Positions 42,989 to 52,115 of a stretch of DNA of 64,000 nucleotides are shown here, piece after piece. The position numbers were made by a program, and so were the translations under genes. Source of the DNA: Litchfieldia alkalitelluris. GTDB taxonomy: Bacteria; Bacillota; Bacilli; Bacillales; Salisediminibacteriaceae. Within the stretch, counting starts at the first letter, position 1. The number at the start of each line of letters is the position of its first letter. The stretch covers positions 2,267,436 through 2,331,435 of the forward strand of contig NZ_KZ119600.1 of assembly GCF_002153425.1 (NCBI RefSeq). Reading direction: 5' to 3'. A model generated the notes under the pieces. That model had not been told where the DNA came from and searched no databases. It saw only the letters and a list, made by a program, of their open reading frames with translations.

Positions 42989-44197
42989 ATGGAACTATTT
43001 ACCCATTTTAAGGTGAAAAAGATGGAAAAAGGGTATGAAATCTATTTATTTCCCAATACTAGTGATGTTGAATTCTCAAAAGAATTAGGATCATTAGATT
43101 CTGAAAAAGGAGATAAAATGGAGAGTAAAGCTTTGAATTACATAAAAAATAAGTTTCCTAATGTTAAAGTGAAAGCAGTTAAAGTCACTGCAAGTGCCAT
43201 TGTAATTACAACTATTGGTTTCTCTGGTTTAATGCCTAGTCAAACGGAAGCTGCAGCATCAGGAAATACTGTTCAAGCACAGACAAGTGCAAATACTACT
43301 TATAGAGTAGTCGCTGGGGATAATTTATGGAGAATTGCAAATCAACATGGTGTCTCAGTTGATCAATTACGTCAAGCAAATCAATTAAGAACAGACGTTC
43401 TTCAAATTGGACAAACTTTAAATATACCAAATAGTGGTGGGAACGTTTCTACAATGGCACGCTCTTCCTATACTGTATCTGCAGGGGATACGCTTTGGAA
43501 TATTGCAAGCCGATTTGGTTTAACAGTAAATGAATTAAGAAATATGAACCAATTACAGACAGATGTACTACAAATAGGACAAGTTTTACAAGTTTCTAGA
43601 AGCGATGCTGGACAGTCTGGTAATACTCAAACAACAAATCAAAAAACACATACTGTTGTAGCAGGAGAGACACTTTGGCGAATTGCAACTCAAAATGGTG
43701 TTACAGTAAATGAATTAAAACAGGCCAATCAATTAAATTCCGATCAATTACGAATTGGACAAACTATCATTGTTCCACAAAACTCTAGTCCGTCAAATAA
43801 CACAAGACATCAACAAGTAGCTTCAATAAATCAAGAAGCATTAGAATGGCTTGCTAAGATGATTTATGCTGAAGCAAGAGGGGAACCTCTAGAAGGACAA
43901 ATTGCAGTAGGAGCTGTGATCATGAACCGAGTTAACAGTAGTTTATTTCCTAATACAGTAAGAGAGGTTTTATTCGAAAGAAGTAATGGGGTCTTTCAGT
44001 TTACTCCTGTATCAAATGGAAGTATAAACACTGCTGTTCCTAATGATGTGAATATGGAGGCTGCTATTAGGGCTGCGAATGGGGAAGACCCAACTAATGG
44101 TTCATTATTCTTTTATAACCCGGCAAAAACAGGTGATTCATGGATAAGGACGCGTCAAGTTTCTACAACCATTGGAAACCATGTATTTGCTTACTAG
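42989..44197 (+). CDS. Triple-LysM SleB/CwlJ-type cell wall hydrolase
   Basis: This 402-aa protein has an unusual cytosol-like N-terminus (residues 1-62) before a hydrophobic segment (VTASAIVITTIGFSGLMPSQ) and a cleavage-like EAAA. Three LysM domains follow (about residues 102-145, 158-202 and 216-260), then a Hydrolase_2 domain (about residues 275-402, MIYAEARGEPLEGQIAVGAV and GSLFFYNPAKTGDSW). The catalytic Glu is in place. The ATG has AGGTGG eight bases upstream; further upstream in-frame GTGs are less well spaced. Likely acts on spore cortex or wall peptidoglycan. Confidence 0.9.
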   Translation: MELFTHFKVKKMEKGYEIYLFPNTSDVEFSKELGSLDSEKGDKMESKALNYIKNKFPNVKVKAVKVTASAIVITTIGFSGLMPSQTEAAASGNTVQAQTSANTTYRVVAGDNLWRIANQHGVSVDQLRQANQLRTDVLQIGQTLNIPNSGGNVSTMARSSYTVSAGDTLWNIASRFGLTVNELRNMNQLQTDVLQIGQVLQVSRSDAGQSGNTQTTNQKTHTVVAGETLWRIATQNGVTVNELKQANQLNSDQLRIGQTIIVPQNSSPSNNTRHQQVASINQEALEWLAKMIYAEARGEPLEGQIAVGAVIMNRVNSSLFPNTVREVLFERSNGVFQFTPVSNGSINTAVPNDVNMEAAIRAANGEDPTNGSLFFYNPAKTGDSWIRTRQVSTTIGNHVFAY

Positions 44198-44292
44198 CGA
44201 GCCTTTTAACAATATGACAGGATAAAATATTAATTCTAATTAAAAATCAAGATATATCTTTATAAAGTGATAATATTGATTTTGGCACATAT

Positions 44293-44326
44293 AATTAGCA
44301 CCAACTAATAAATAGGGGTGCTAATT
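44293..44326 (+). promoter_or_regulatory. Hairpin that sequesters the ribosome site of the 51-aa gene
   Basis: AATTAGCACC (44293-44302) pairs perfectly with GGTGCTAATT (44317-44326) around a 14-nt loop. The 3' arm contains most of the AGGGGTG ribosome site and ends one base before ATG 44327. This is positioned to control translation. Confidence 0.6.
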
Positions 44327-44482
44327 ATGATTCCAGATTTACTTTTAACAATCGCATGGATATTAGTAGGTGTCCGATGCGGAATCAAATTTGTTAATTT
44401 ATTGAACAGTCGTTCTAAAGATTGGTTAGAAATTTTGTTTTACTTATCTGTTGTTATCATTACCTTAGGTATTTTGTTGTAA
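44327..44482 (+). CDS. Small membrane protein (51 aa)
   Basis: Reads MIPDLLLTIAWILVGVRCGI, a basic loop NSRSKDWLE, then a second hydrophobic helix to LGILL. It is a two-helix hairpin membrane protein. AGGGG is eight bases before the ATG but inside a 10-bp hairpin. No family was recognised. It is supported by the ribosome site, clean length and followed by a terminator-like repeat. Confidence 0.55.
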   Translation: MIPDLLLTIAWILVGVRCGIKFVNLLNSRSKDWLEILFYLSVVIITLGILL

Positions 44483-44487
44483 CTCTT

Positions 44488-44540
44488 ATAGAGGCTGGGA
44501 CATCATATGTTAAAGTACATTTGTCCTAGCTTCTTTATGT
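44488..44540. repeat. AGGCTGGGACA-type hairpin
   Basis: AGAGGCTGGGACA pairs, with two G-T pairs, with TGTCCTAGCTTCT. It is followed by TTATG. It is a short member of the repeat family also at 18751, 21212 and 61648, and probably terminates the 51-aa gene. Confidence 0.6.
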
Positions 44541-44662
44541 TCAACCATTTGTTGTAATTACATTATCGCATTTTGAGAACTAGTAAGTTGTAGATCTGGG
44601 AAAACATAAGTGGAGTAAAATAAAGAGAATTTTTAATAACCATATACAAGAGGTGACCTAAA

Positions 44663-44947
44663 ATGGAGTTATTTTTTTCGCCAGAATTTTATAAAGAAGA
44701 TGGACAAGTACTAAACGTTGTGACAGATAAGAAGAAACCAGTTGGTTACATGGCATTTTTAAAGAAAGATAAAAAAATGTATGTATATGGTCATTTAGAG
44801 GAAGAAGGCGTTGCAGAGGATTTTAAAGATTTAGTCTCTCCATACATACAAGGTTTAACTAAAATTGAAGATGAAATAGAAGTATATAGTTATATATCTG
44901 TAGGTGGTAAAAAAATAGAAATACAGATCGAAGAAGAAGATAAATAA
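44663..44947 (+). CDS. Hypothetical protein (94 aa)
   Basis: A small acidic cytosolic protein with alternating beta strands (VLNVVTDKKKPVGYMAFLKK, KKMYVYGHLEEEG) and an acidic tail (IEIQIEEEDK). AGAGGTG precedes ATG 44663. The composition looks like real coding sequence. No family was recognised. Confidence 0.7.
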   Translation: MELFFSPEFYKEDGQVLNVVTDKKKPVGYMAFLKKDKKMYVYGHLEEEGVAEDFKDLVSPYIQGLTKIEDEIEVYSYISVGGKKIEIQIEEEDK

Positions 44948-44949
44948 AG

Positions 44950-45140
44950 TAATGAGTCCGTTCATGTACAAACTAGCCTATGCGTTGGCCTAAACATGGA
45001 TCATATACTTTTTATTTTAATAAAAATAAACTGCAAACAAAGGGGATTATTCAGTATCCTCTTTTTTTTGTTGTAGTAAAGAGACAAGTCCATGAATAGA
45101 ATGTACAAGCGTTCATTCAAAAATCGTGGACTTGGAGGAT
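44950..45140 (+). promoter_or_regulatory. Structured leader of the LysE-type transporter gene
   Basis: Three elements lie in order. First is an imperfect hairpin TCCGTTCATG...CATGGATCA (44957-45003) with an inner GCC/GGC helix. Next is a terminator-like AGGGGAT...ATCCTCT followed by a run of T (45040-45069). Last is a 10-bp helix CAAGTCCATG/CGTGGACTTG (45085-45094 with 45125-45134) that ends at the first G of the GGAGG ribosome site. This resembles a riboswitch-style leader, but no known class was recognised. The T-run hairpin may equally be the terminator of the 94-aa gene. Confidence 0.4.
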
Positions 45141-45146
45141 CGATTC

Positions 45147-45776
45147 ATGAGCATCTTTCTTACTTATATTTTATTAGGATTATCATTAGCAGCACCGATA
45201 GGCCCAATTAATGCGGCACAAATTGATCGCGGTATAAAAAATGGCTTTGTCAGTGCATGGCTAGTTGGTTTAGGAGCAACTATAGCAGATGCCTTCTACA
45301 TGCTGCTCGTTTTTCTTGGAGTTTATCATTTAATTGAAATACCATTTGTTCAATCTTTCTTATGGTTATTTGGTTTCTTTGTATTAGTTTACACCGGCAT
45401 AGAAAGCTTGACAGGGACTGGTGATATTTCTTTAAACAAGGATAAAAATATGCGTGAAGCACGATCTAAGTCCTTTTTCGCTGGATTTTTCATGTCTTTA
45501 TTCAATCCTTTAACCATCCTTTTCTGGTTAGGTATTTTTGGATCTATTTTAGCAAAGACAGTTAGTTCTTATGATACAACACACGTCTTACTGTATATTA
45601 CAGCCATATTCATTGGTATTACTGCTTGGGACATTACAATGGCCACCTTAGCAAGCTCCATGAGGAAATTTCTAACGGAAGGATTACTAAAGGTGGTTTC
45701 CATTGTATCTGGGCTCTGTTTAATTGGATTTGGTGTCTATTTTGGTATTCAAGCGGCTAGTGTATTATTTTCTTAA
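45147..45776 (+). CDS. LysE/RhtB-family amino acid exporter
   Basis: This 209-aa membrane protein has six helices. The family start LSLAAPIGPINAAQIDRGIKNGF is near residues 11-33, and FFMSLFNPLTILFWLGIFGS near residues 114-133 is also typical. Exports amino acids or similar solutes; substrate unknown. The start is ATG 45147 with GGAGG eight bases upstream. Its TAA and the stop of the convergent APC permease share the four bases TTAA, so the two genes end in the same place. Confidence 0.9.
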   Translation: MSIFLTYILLGLSLAAPIGPINAAQIDRGIKNGFVSAWLVGLGATIADAFYMLLVFLGVYHLIEIPFVQSFLWLFGFFVLVYTGIESLTGTGDISLNKDKNMREARSKSFFAGFFMSLFNPLTILFWLGIFGSILAKTVSSYDTTHVLLYITAIFIGITAWDITMATLASSMRKFLTEGLLKVVSIVSGLCLIGFGVYFGIQAASVLFS

Positions 45777-47137
45777 ACCTTCTTAAATAAAGATGTCCTT
45801 TGTTTATTGTCTGGTTCATCAGGATGCTTTTTCCACCAACTTCGCATCATGAACGTAATAATGCCTATGATGAGAATAAACAAAAGGCTTACATAAAGAC
45901 CAGGACGGCTAGTTTGGTGAAAAGCAGTACCAATGATGGCTACTAGTACGATTGTAAAACCTGACCACCTTTTTACTTTGTCCATGGTCGTCAATTCGTG
46001 CAAACGGCCGTATGATCCAATAATAAAAAACCAGTTGTACAAGAGCATCAACCCTGCAGCTGTCGTAAAATATTCATAGATTGAATCGGGCATGACGATG
46101 GATAAAACAATAGCAACAACAATACTTGCAGAAGTAAGTCCAATTGCAGGTAATGCCATATTTTTAACCTTTTTCGATAAGAAAGCAGGTGCGTCCCTGT
46201 CTTCAGCTAATGAAATTAATATTTTAATCATTGCAAATAACGATGCCACCATTGTAGAAAAGCCAGCAATAATAAAAACGCCATTAAAAACATGGGGGAT
46301 AAAAGCAATGTTGTATTTATCTAACGCTTTTACGAATGGGCTCTTATCTGTTGAGAAGTTTTCCCATGGGACCATAAGCAGGGCAAGGGATATTGCAGTA
46401 ATATAAATAATTGCTAATAAGAAAAACATTGCTTTTCCTGACTTTGTAACATCATTCATATTCTTTAATCGAATGGCTAATAAACCAATGATTTCAATTC
46501 CAGCAAAGCCATAAAAGCCAAAGATCAGTGCAGGAAGTAAACCTGTGATACCATTTGGAAATAAACCACCATATGTCCTAGGTATTGTCGTTATTCCTTC
46601 TCCTTCACCTAACAAGCCTGATATTCCAAGAATAGCCAGAATGATAAACATGAGAATAGCTGCAACCTTTAGAACAGCAAGTAAATTTTCAATACGATCA
46701 AAAGTTTTTGTACCTGTAACAATCACTAAGATGGCAAGAACAGCATATCCGCATGCAAAGATCCATAAAGGTATGTTTGGAAACCAAAACTTTGAAAAGA
46801 TTGACAATGCTGTCAACTGACTCCCCATTATTAATAATTCAGAAAGCCAATAGACCCAACCTGTACTGAAGCCTGCCCATCGACCATAGGCTTTTTTTGC
46901 ATAAGTACGAAAAGAACCGCTTTGTGGATCTGCTATTGTCATCTTTGCTAATGCTTCGTAAACAAAATAAGTACCAACCGCTGCTAAAAAAAATGCGAAT
47001 ACAACAGAAGGGCCGGCCATAGAAATGGCAATACTTGATCCAAGAAAGAAGCCTGTCCCTATGGTACAGGCCACACCGAGTAAAGAAAGCTGCCACCAGC
47101 TTAATTGTTTCTCTATTTTTCCACTAGTACTTTTCAA
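45773..47137 (-). CDS. APC-superfamily amino acid permease
   Basis: A 454-aa protein with 12 expected membrane helices. The APC start QLSLLGVACTIGTGFFLGSS is near residues 15-34, with SGSFRTYAKKAYGRWAGFST and FGFYGFAGIEIIG further on. It imports amino acids with protons or sodium. The frame is open 25 codons further upstream, but I chose TTG 47137 because AAGGAGGG lies just before it and the protein then has a standard N-terminus (KSTSGKIEKQLSWWQL). Confidence 0.9.
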   Translation of the reverse strand: MKSTSGKIEKQLSWWQLSLLGVACTIGTGFFLGSSIAISMAGPSVVFAFFLAAVGTYFVYEALAKMTIADPQSGSFRTYAKKAYGRWAGFSTGWVYWLSELLIMGSQLTALSIFSKFWFPNIPLWIFACGYAVLAILVIVTGTKTFDRIENLLAVLKVAAILMFIILAILGISGLLGEGEGITTIPRTYGGLFPNGITGLLPALIFGFYGFAGIEIIGLLAIRLKNMNDVTKSGKAMFFLLAIIYITAISLALLMVPWENFSTDKSPFVKALDKYNIAFIPHVFNGVFIIAGFSTMVASLFAMIKILISLAEDRDAPAFLSKKVKNMALPAIGLTSASIVVAIVLSIVMPDSIYEYFTTAAGLMLLYNWFFIIGSYGRLHELTTMDKVKRWSGFTIVLVAIIGTAFHQTSRPGLYVSLLFILIIGIITFMMRSWWKKHPDEPDNKQRTSLFKKV

Positions 47138-47300
47138 CGAACGCTCCCTCCTTATGCTCCAATTATTGTTCGAAAAAACACTAGTAGTTATGTAAAAAAG
47201 CTGATATTGCAAAAATAATTAATACTTCTAACTTTTATGAACAACTGAATATATTCTAAAAAGGGTAATCATCAAATTACTTATTAGGAGATGATTAACG

Positions 47301-48347
47301 TTGGACGATATTTATCCTATATTAAATTCATTAAATGATATTAAAAGTACCAGTGTTTTAGCCACCATCACCCATGTAGAAGGATCAGCTTATAAAAAAG
47401 AGGGTTCTTGCATGATTTTTCATGAAGACACTACGCAAACAGGGATGTTAAGTGCGAATTGCTTAGAAGAGGATTTATCCTATCATGCCATTGAGGTGCG
47501 GTCAGAAGGATCACCAAAGACAGTCTCCTATAATATGTTGGACGAACGTGATGGACTTTGGGGTCAAGGTGTGGGCTGCAACGGTGTCATTTATGTTTTA
47601 TTGGAGCCATTCGACGATTCCCTAAGAAACATGTTTAAGGATCTGAAGGAATCCTTAGATATGAGAAAGCATATGTGTATTTTAAGGGAATTTAATCAAA
47701 ATTTCGAATTCGTTAATCGTGAATTATTTTCTGCTGATTATCAAACGGAAGAGCAAGACAGTACCAAAAGGGGAGCAATTTTGGAGTATGAAAATGATTC
47801 ATATTTTTATAAACAGTTTGTATTACCACAGCCTAGATTAATTATTTTTGGTGCAGGACCAGACACAAGACCTTTAGTTAATCTAGCTTCAGAACTACAT
47901 TTTAAAATAATTGTTTGTGATTGGCGTTCCGAATATAATACACAAACAAATTTACCTGGTGTTCATGAACACATGATTGGTTTTCCAATGGATATACTAC
48001 CAAAGATTTCCATAACAAAATACGATTTTATTGTGGTAATGACACATAACTTCACGAGAGATCAGGAGATTTTGACATATTTAGTCAAAAATAACTCTGA
48101 ATCTAAGTACATTGGAGTTTTAGGACCTAAAAGACGAACTTATAAATTATTAGATGTTAGTAAATTACCTAATAATCTATACTCACCAATCGGTTTATCT
48201 ATAGGTGCTAAAGGTGCAAAGGAGATTTCAATTAGTATTATTGCGGAAATCATTGATGTATATCATTATCATTTCGATTTTAGACTTAAAAGGACTGGTG
48301 TGCTTGATAAACAAAAAAGTAGTAGGAGTTTATATGGCAGCAGGTAA
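47301..48347 (+). CDS. XdhC/CoxI-family molybdenum hydroxylase maturation protein (PucA-like)
   Basis: This 348-aa protein inserts or sulfurates the molybdenum cofactor of the hydroxylase encoded downstream. The N-terminal XdhC_CoxI domain holds ATITHVEGSAYKKEGSCMIF and LSANCLEEDLSYHA. The C-terminal Rossmann domain has LIIFGAGPDTRPLVNLASE and GVLGPKRRTYKLL. Cysteines for cofactor handling are present near residues 55 and 89. The start is TTG 47301 behind AGGAG; the nearby ATG is out of frame. First gene of a five-gene operon. Confidence 0.9.
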   Translation: MDDIYPILNSLNDIKSTSVLATITHVEGSAYKKEGSCMIFHEDTTQTGMLSANCLEEDLSYHAIEVRSEGSPKTVSYNMLDERDGLWGQGVGCNGVIYVLLEPFDDSLRNMFKDLKESLDMRKHMCILREFNQNFEFVNRELFSADYQTEEQDSTKRGAILEYENDSYFYKQFVLPQPRLIIFGAGPDTRPLVNLASELHFKIIVCDWRSEYNTQTNLPGVHEHMIGFPMDILPKISITKYDFIVVMTHNFTRDQEILTYLVKNNSESKYIGVLGPKRRTYKLLDVSKLPNNLYSPIGLSIGAKGAKEISISIIAEIIDVYHYHFDFRLKRTGVLDKQKSSRSLYGSR

Positions 48348-48909
48348 AAGCAAGCGGATGGGGGAGAATAAATTAAATCTTCCATTAAAAGACAATAGAG
48401 TGGGTGGGTGGGCACTAAGGGCACTGATTAATAGTGAAACGAATGAAAACATCGTGGTTACAAGAGAAATTCATCAGCAAGAGTGGTTATCACAACACAC
48501 ATATGATTACTTTATTGTAAAAGTCGAGGACCAAGATCATTCTATGTCATCATCGATTAAAACTGGCCTTTTGAAGGCAATAGAACTTGATGCTGAAGCC
48601 ATTCTTATTGTTCTTGCAGATCAACCTTACATTACTTCCAATCACTTGAATTTTTTAATGCATACATTCAAGTATCAGCCTCAAATAGCATTTGTTAATA
48701 AATCTAATGATGGACTGTTAAAGCCTCCAATGTTAATTAGTAAGCTTGTTTTTCCTGACCTATTAAAACTACAAGGTGATGTAGGAGCTAAAGGAGTTCT
48801 TATGAATAAATGGAAGGACCAGGGATTAACTTTTTCAGAAGATAATAGTGACTTGTTTTATGATGTTGATACAAAGGAAGATTACTTGGGTTTGTTTGAT
48901 CCTAATTAG
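48304..48909 (+). CDS. MocA-like molybdenum cofactor cytidylyltransferase (PucB-like)
   Basis: The 201-aa protein attaches CMP to the molybdenum cofactor to make the dinucleotide form. The nucleotide-binding YMAAGKSKRMGENKL is near residues 10-24; VLADQPYITSNHL and PPMLISKLVFPDL follow the family. I chose TTG 48304 with AAAGGA upstream, overlapping xdhC by 44 bp; the frame extends 33 more codons upstream inside xdhC. B. subtilis PucB has a similar length. Confidence 0.88.
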   Translation: MINKKVVGVYMAAGKSKRMGENKLNLPLKDNRVGGWALRALINSETNENIVVTREIHQQEWLSQHTYDYFIVKVEDQDHSMSSSIKTGLLKAIELDAEAILIVLADQPYITSNHLNFLMHTFKYQPQIAFVNKSNDGLLKPPMLISKLVFPDLLKLQGDVGAKGVLMNKWKDQGLTFSEDNSDLFYDVDTKEDYLGLFDPN

Positions 48910-48959
48910 ATTTAAGTTATCGCAGCCTGGTTCAATTAAGAAAAACTAGGGGGAATTAG

Positions 48960-51278
48960 ATGACGAATATTGGAAAAAGCGTAATCCGAAAAGAGGCAGA
49001 AGATAAGGTTACAGGTAGGGCTAAATATACTGCAGATTACTCATCTGTTGGTATGCTATTTGGAAAAACCGTAATTAGTAAACATGGGCATGCAAGGATT
49101 AATAACATTGATGTTTCAGAGGCGGAGAAGGTACCTGGTGTGAGGGCTATTGTAGCAGGAGAACGATTTCCATTAACAGGTGAGGAAATCAGGGATCGTC
49201 CACCTATTGCAGTAGACAAAATCCGCTATCATGGAGAAGTCACGGCAATCGTTGTTGCAGATTCACCTTCTATCGCTAAAAAAGCAGCAACTCTCATTCA
49301 CGTGGATTACGTACCATTGCCAGTAGTAAATTCCCCTAGGGAAGCGGTTAAAAAAAGTGCACCCCTTGTTCATGAAAATGTAGCATTATATGAAAAGGAC
49401 GAAGGTGTTAACCCAATTCCAGAATCAAATATAGCCAATCATACGAAAATACGTAAAGGCAATATAAAAAAAGGATGGGATCAGAGTGAAGTTACAGTAG
49501 AAAATAACTTCTCCTTTCCACCATCTGACCATATTGCAATGGAAACGAGGAGTGCCATTGCTGAAATAAAACCTAATGGAGATATTCACATTAAAACATC
49601 TTCACAAGCACCTTTTATGGTTAAAGAATTGCTTTCTGCCTATTTTAATATTGAAGTAGGAAAAATTATAGTTGATACACCTTTAGTTGGAGGAGGATAT
49701 GGGGGAAAAGCTTCCGTACAATTAGAAATTCTAGCATACCTAGCTTCAAAAGCTGTTGGTGGAAGAGTAGTTAAAATGATGAATGAACGAGAAGAGGACC
49801 TTATTAGTTCACCTTGCCATATGGGTCTCGATGCTACTGTAAAGATTGGCTGTACGAAAGAAGGCATTTTAAAAGCTGCTGAGCTTACATATCTTGTGGA
49901 CAGTGGTGCTTATTCTGATAAAGCCATTCATTTAAGTCGTGCATGCGCAGTGGATTGTACTGGTCCATACCGTATTGATCATATATGGTGTGACTCTTAT
50001 GCCGTGTATACAAATCACCCATACCCTGCACCTTACAGAGGCTTTAGTCATGCAGAAGTTCATTTTGTTTTCGAACGTGCGATGGACATATTGGCTAGAA
50101 AACTACGTATGGATCCACTTGAATTAAGGCGAAAAAACGCCATATTACCTGGAGACACATCACCAACGCAAGTTGTTCTAAATCGGAGTACAGTAGGGGA
50201 CGTTCCTCAATGTATTGAAAAGGTCAAAGAACTAAGCCGATGGAATGAAGGTCAAATCATAGAAGTTGATAAGAGATACGTTCGTGCAAAAGGGATAGCT
50301 TGTGTGTGGAAAAATTCAACAATACCACCTGAATCAAGTTCGGGTGTTGTGATTACTTTTAATGAAGATGGAACATTGAATCTAATAAGTGGTGTTGTTG
50401 AAATAGGAACTGGTACAAAAACAGTGCTAGCACAGATGGTTGCTGAATATTTTCGTATGGACACAAACGATGTTTACGTGAGAATGAATGTAGATACGCA
50501 GGCTACGCCAGAGCATTGGAAAACAGTTGCAAGTAGAGGAACACTTATGGCTGGTAGGGCAGCATTAGCTGCAGCAGAAGATGCCATTAATCAGATCAAA
50601 GATATTGCATCTCGTGTTTTAAAGGTTAGGCCTGATGATTTAGAAGTTGGTAATCGCCGCATTTTTCTTAGAGAGGAACCTAATAGGGGTCTAGACTTTA
50701 AAGAAGTCGTTTATGGATATACGTATCCTGAAGGAAATGCTATTGGTGGCCAAATTATAGGTAGGGGTAATTATATATTAAGAAATGTGACCCACCTTGA
50801 CCCTGAAACAGGGAAGGGGAATCCAGGACCAGAATGGGCAGTTGGGGCACAAGTTGTAGAGGTGGAATTTGATCGTCGCGATTATACTTATCGAATTTTA
50901 AAGGCAATCTCCGTCTTGGATATTGGGAAAGTATTAAACTATAAAGGAGCATTGGGTCAAGTTACTGGTGCAATGTGTATGGGTCTTGGTTTTGGAGGAA
51001 GAGAATCTTTTATTTTTGATCAACAAGGAAGAGTATTGAACCCACAACTTCGTACCTATAGGCCCGTTCAATTTGGTGAGCAACCAGAATATATAGTTGA
51101 GTTCGTGGAAACACCACATATAGATGCACCTTTTGGCGCGAGGGGAGCTGGTGAACAAGGCTTGTTAGGTATGCCTGCTGCACTAGGAAATAGTTTATCA
51201 GTTGCTGCAGGTGTGGAATTGTTCCATTTACCTTTGATCCCTGAGAGTATTTGGGCTGAAAAGGAGGGACGGGAATGA
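48960..51278 (+). CDS. Molybdenum hydroxylase large (Mo-binding) subunit, xanthine dehydrogenase type
   Basis: This 772-aa catalytic subunit has the N-terminal Ald_Xan_dh_C domain (VIRKEAEDKVTGRAKYTADY) and the Mo-pterin half. Motifs are PLVGGGYGGKASVQLE, NHPYPAPYRGFSHAEVHFVF, ETRSAIAEI and the active-site Glu block GARGAGEQGLLGMPAALGN. The CO-dehydrogenase signature AYxCSFR is absent, so it is a xanthine- or purine/aldehyde-type hydroxylase. Substrate is not certain; no other purine genes are in view. It overlaps the next gene by 4 bp. Confidence 0.92.
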   Translation: MTNIGKSVIRKEAEDKVTGRAKYTADYSSVGMLFGKTVISKHGHARINNIDVSEAEKVPGVRAIVAGERFPLTGEEIRDRPPIAVDKIRYHGEVTAIVVADSPSIAKKAATLIHVDYVPLPVVNSPREAVKKSAPLVHENVALYEKDEGVNPIPESNIANHTKIRKGNIKKGWDQSEVTVENNFSFPPSDHIAMETRSAIAEIKPNGDIHIKTSSQAPFMVKELLSAYFNIEVGKIIVDTPLVGGGYGGKASVQLEILAYLASKAVGGRVVKMMNEREEDLISSPCHMGLDATVKIGCTKEGILKAAELTYLVDSGAYSDKAIHLSRACAVDCTGPYRIDHIWCDSYAVYTNHPYPAPYRGFSHAEVHFVFERAMDILARKLRMDPLELRRKNAILPGDTSPTQVVLNRSTVGDVPQCIEKVKELSRWNEGQIIEVDKRYVRAKGIACVWKNSTIPPESSSGVVITFNEDGTLNLISGVVEIGTGTKTVLAQMVAEYFRMDTNDVYVRMNVDTQATPEHWKTVASRGTLMAGRAALAAAEDAINQIKDIASRVLKVRPDDLEVGNRRIFLREEPNRGLDFKEVVYGYTYPEGNAIGGQIIGRGNYILRNVTHLDPETGKGNPGPEWAVGAQVVEVEFDRRDYTYRILKAISVLDIGKVLNYKGALGQVTGAMCMGLGFGGRESFIFDQQGRVLNPQLRTYRPVQFGEQPEYIVEFVETPHIDAPFGARGAGEQGLLGMPAALGNSLSVAAGVELFHLPLIPESIWAEKEGRE

Positions 51279-52114
51279 TTCCTTTTGATTTTGAATACTA
51301 TCGACCTGAAAGTATTAGTGAAGCAGTACAATTATTTATAGAATTAGATCAAGCTGGAAAGAATCCAGTTTATTTCTCTGGAGGAACAGAGATTATCACC
51401 CTTGGTAGAATTAATGTTCTGTATACGAATGCTGTCATTGACATAAAAGGAATACCAGAATGTCAAGTAATGGATTATCATGAAGGAAATTTATATTTAG
51501 GTTCTTGTTGTACCCTAGTTGATATAGAGGAGAAAAACCTTTTCCCACTATTAACCGCTACTTCAAAGGAAGTTGCAGATCATACTGCTAGAACAAAAAT
51601 TACACTTGGTGGAAATATATGTGCAAATCTTTTTTACAGGGAGGCAGTATTACCGTTTCTCCTTGCTGACAGTCAAGTGATTATTGCAGGCCCAAATGGT
51701 TATAGAACAGAATATATCAATCAAGTGTTCAATCAAACATTACAATTAGAGCGGGGAGAATTCCTTGTCCAGCTCATTACGGAGCCAGATAAGATAGAAG
51801 CACCTTCTATCAATATTAAACGAAGACGTCAATGGACTACTGGTTATCCACTAGTAACAGTAGCGGGGCTTAAACTGGGGGAAGAGATCCGCGTTGCTAT
51901 TAGTGGTTTATGTCCCTACCCCTTTCGTTCACAGAAAATGGAATACTATATAAATAGTCAAGATTTTTCACAGAGAGATAGAATAGAAAAAGCCTTAGGA
52001 GATGTAGATGGAAATGTTTTAAATGATACGGAAGGTTCAGATAAATATCGATTATTTATATTGAGAAATACGATGCTGGATATTGTAAGCACATTAGAAG
52101 GGGAGCGTGCTTAA
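51275..52114 (+). CDS. Molybdenum hydroxylase FAD-binding subunit
   Basis: The 279-aa medium subunit carries FAD and passes electrons from the iron-sulfur subunit to its acceptor. It has the FAD_binding_5 signature NPVYFSGGTEIITLGRI near residues 30-46, TLGGNICANLFYREAVLP near 110-127 (flavin contact), and a CO_deh_flav_C domain at the end. ATG 51275 overlaps the large-subunit stop (ATGA), so translation is coupled. Equivalent of B. subtilis PucC. Confidence 0.92.
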   Translation: MIPFDFEYYRPESISEAVQLFIELDQAGKNPVYFSGGTEIITLGRINVLYTNAVIDIKGIPECQVMDYHEGNLYLGSCCTLVDIEEKNLFPLLTATSKEVADHTARTKITLGGNICANLFYREAVLPFLLADSQVIIAGPNGYRTEYINQVFNQTLQLERGEFLVQLITEPDKIEAPSINIKRRRQWTTGYPLVTVAGLKLGEEIRVAISGLCPYPFRSQKMEYYINSQDFSQRDRIEKALGDVDGNVLNDTEGSDKYRLFILRNTMLDIVSTLEGERA

Positions 52115-52115
52115 G

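Noticed and set aside
48205..48303. Upstream extension of the MocA-like gene
   Set aside because: The 33 extra codons lie wholly inside xdhC and have no homology to the family; the TTG start at 48304 gives a standard length.
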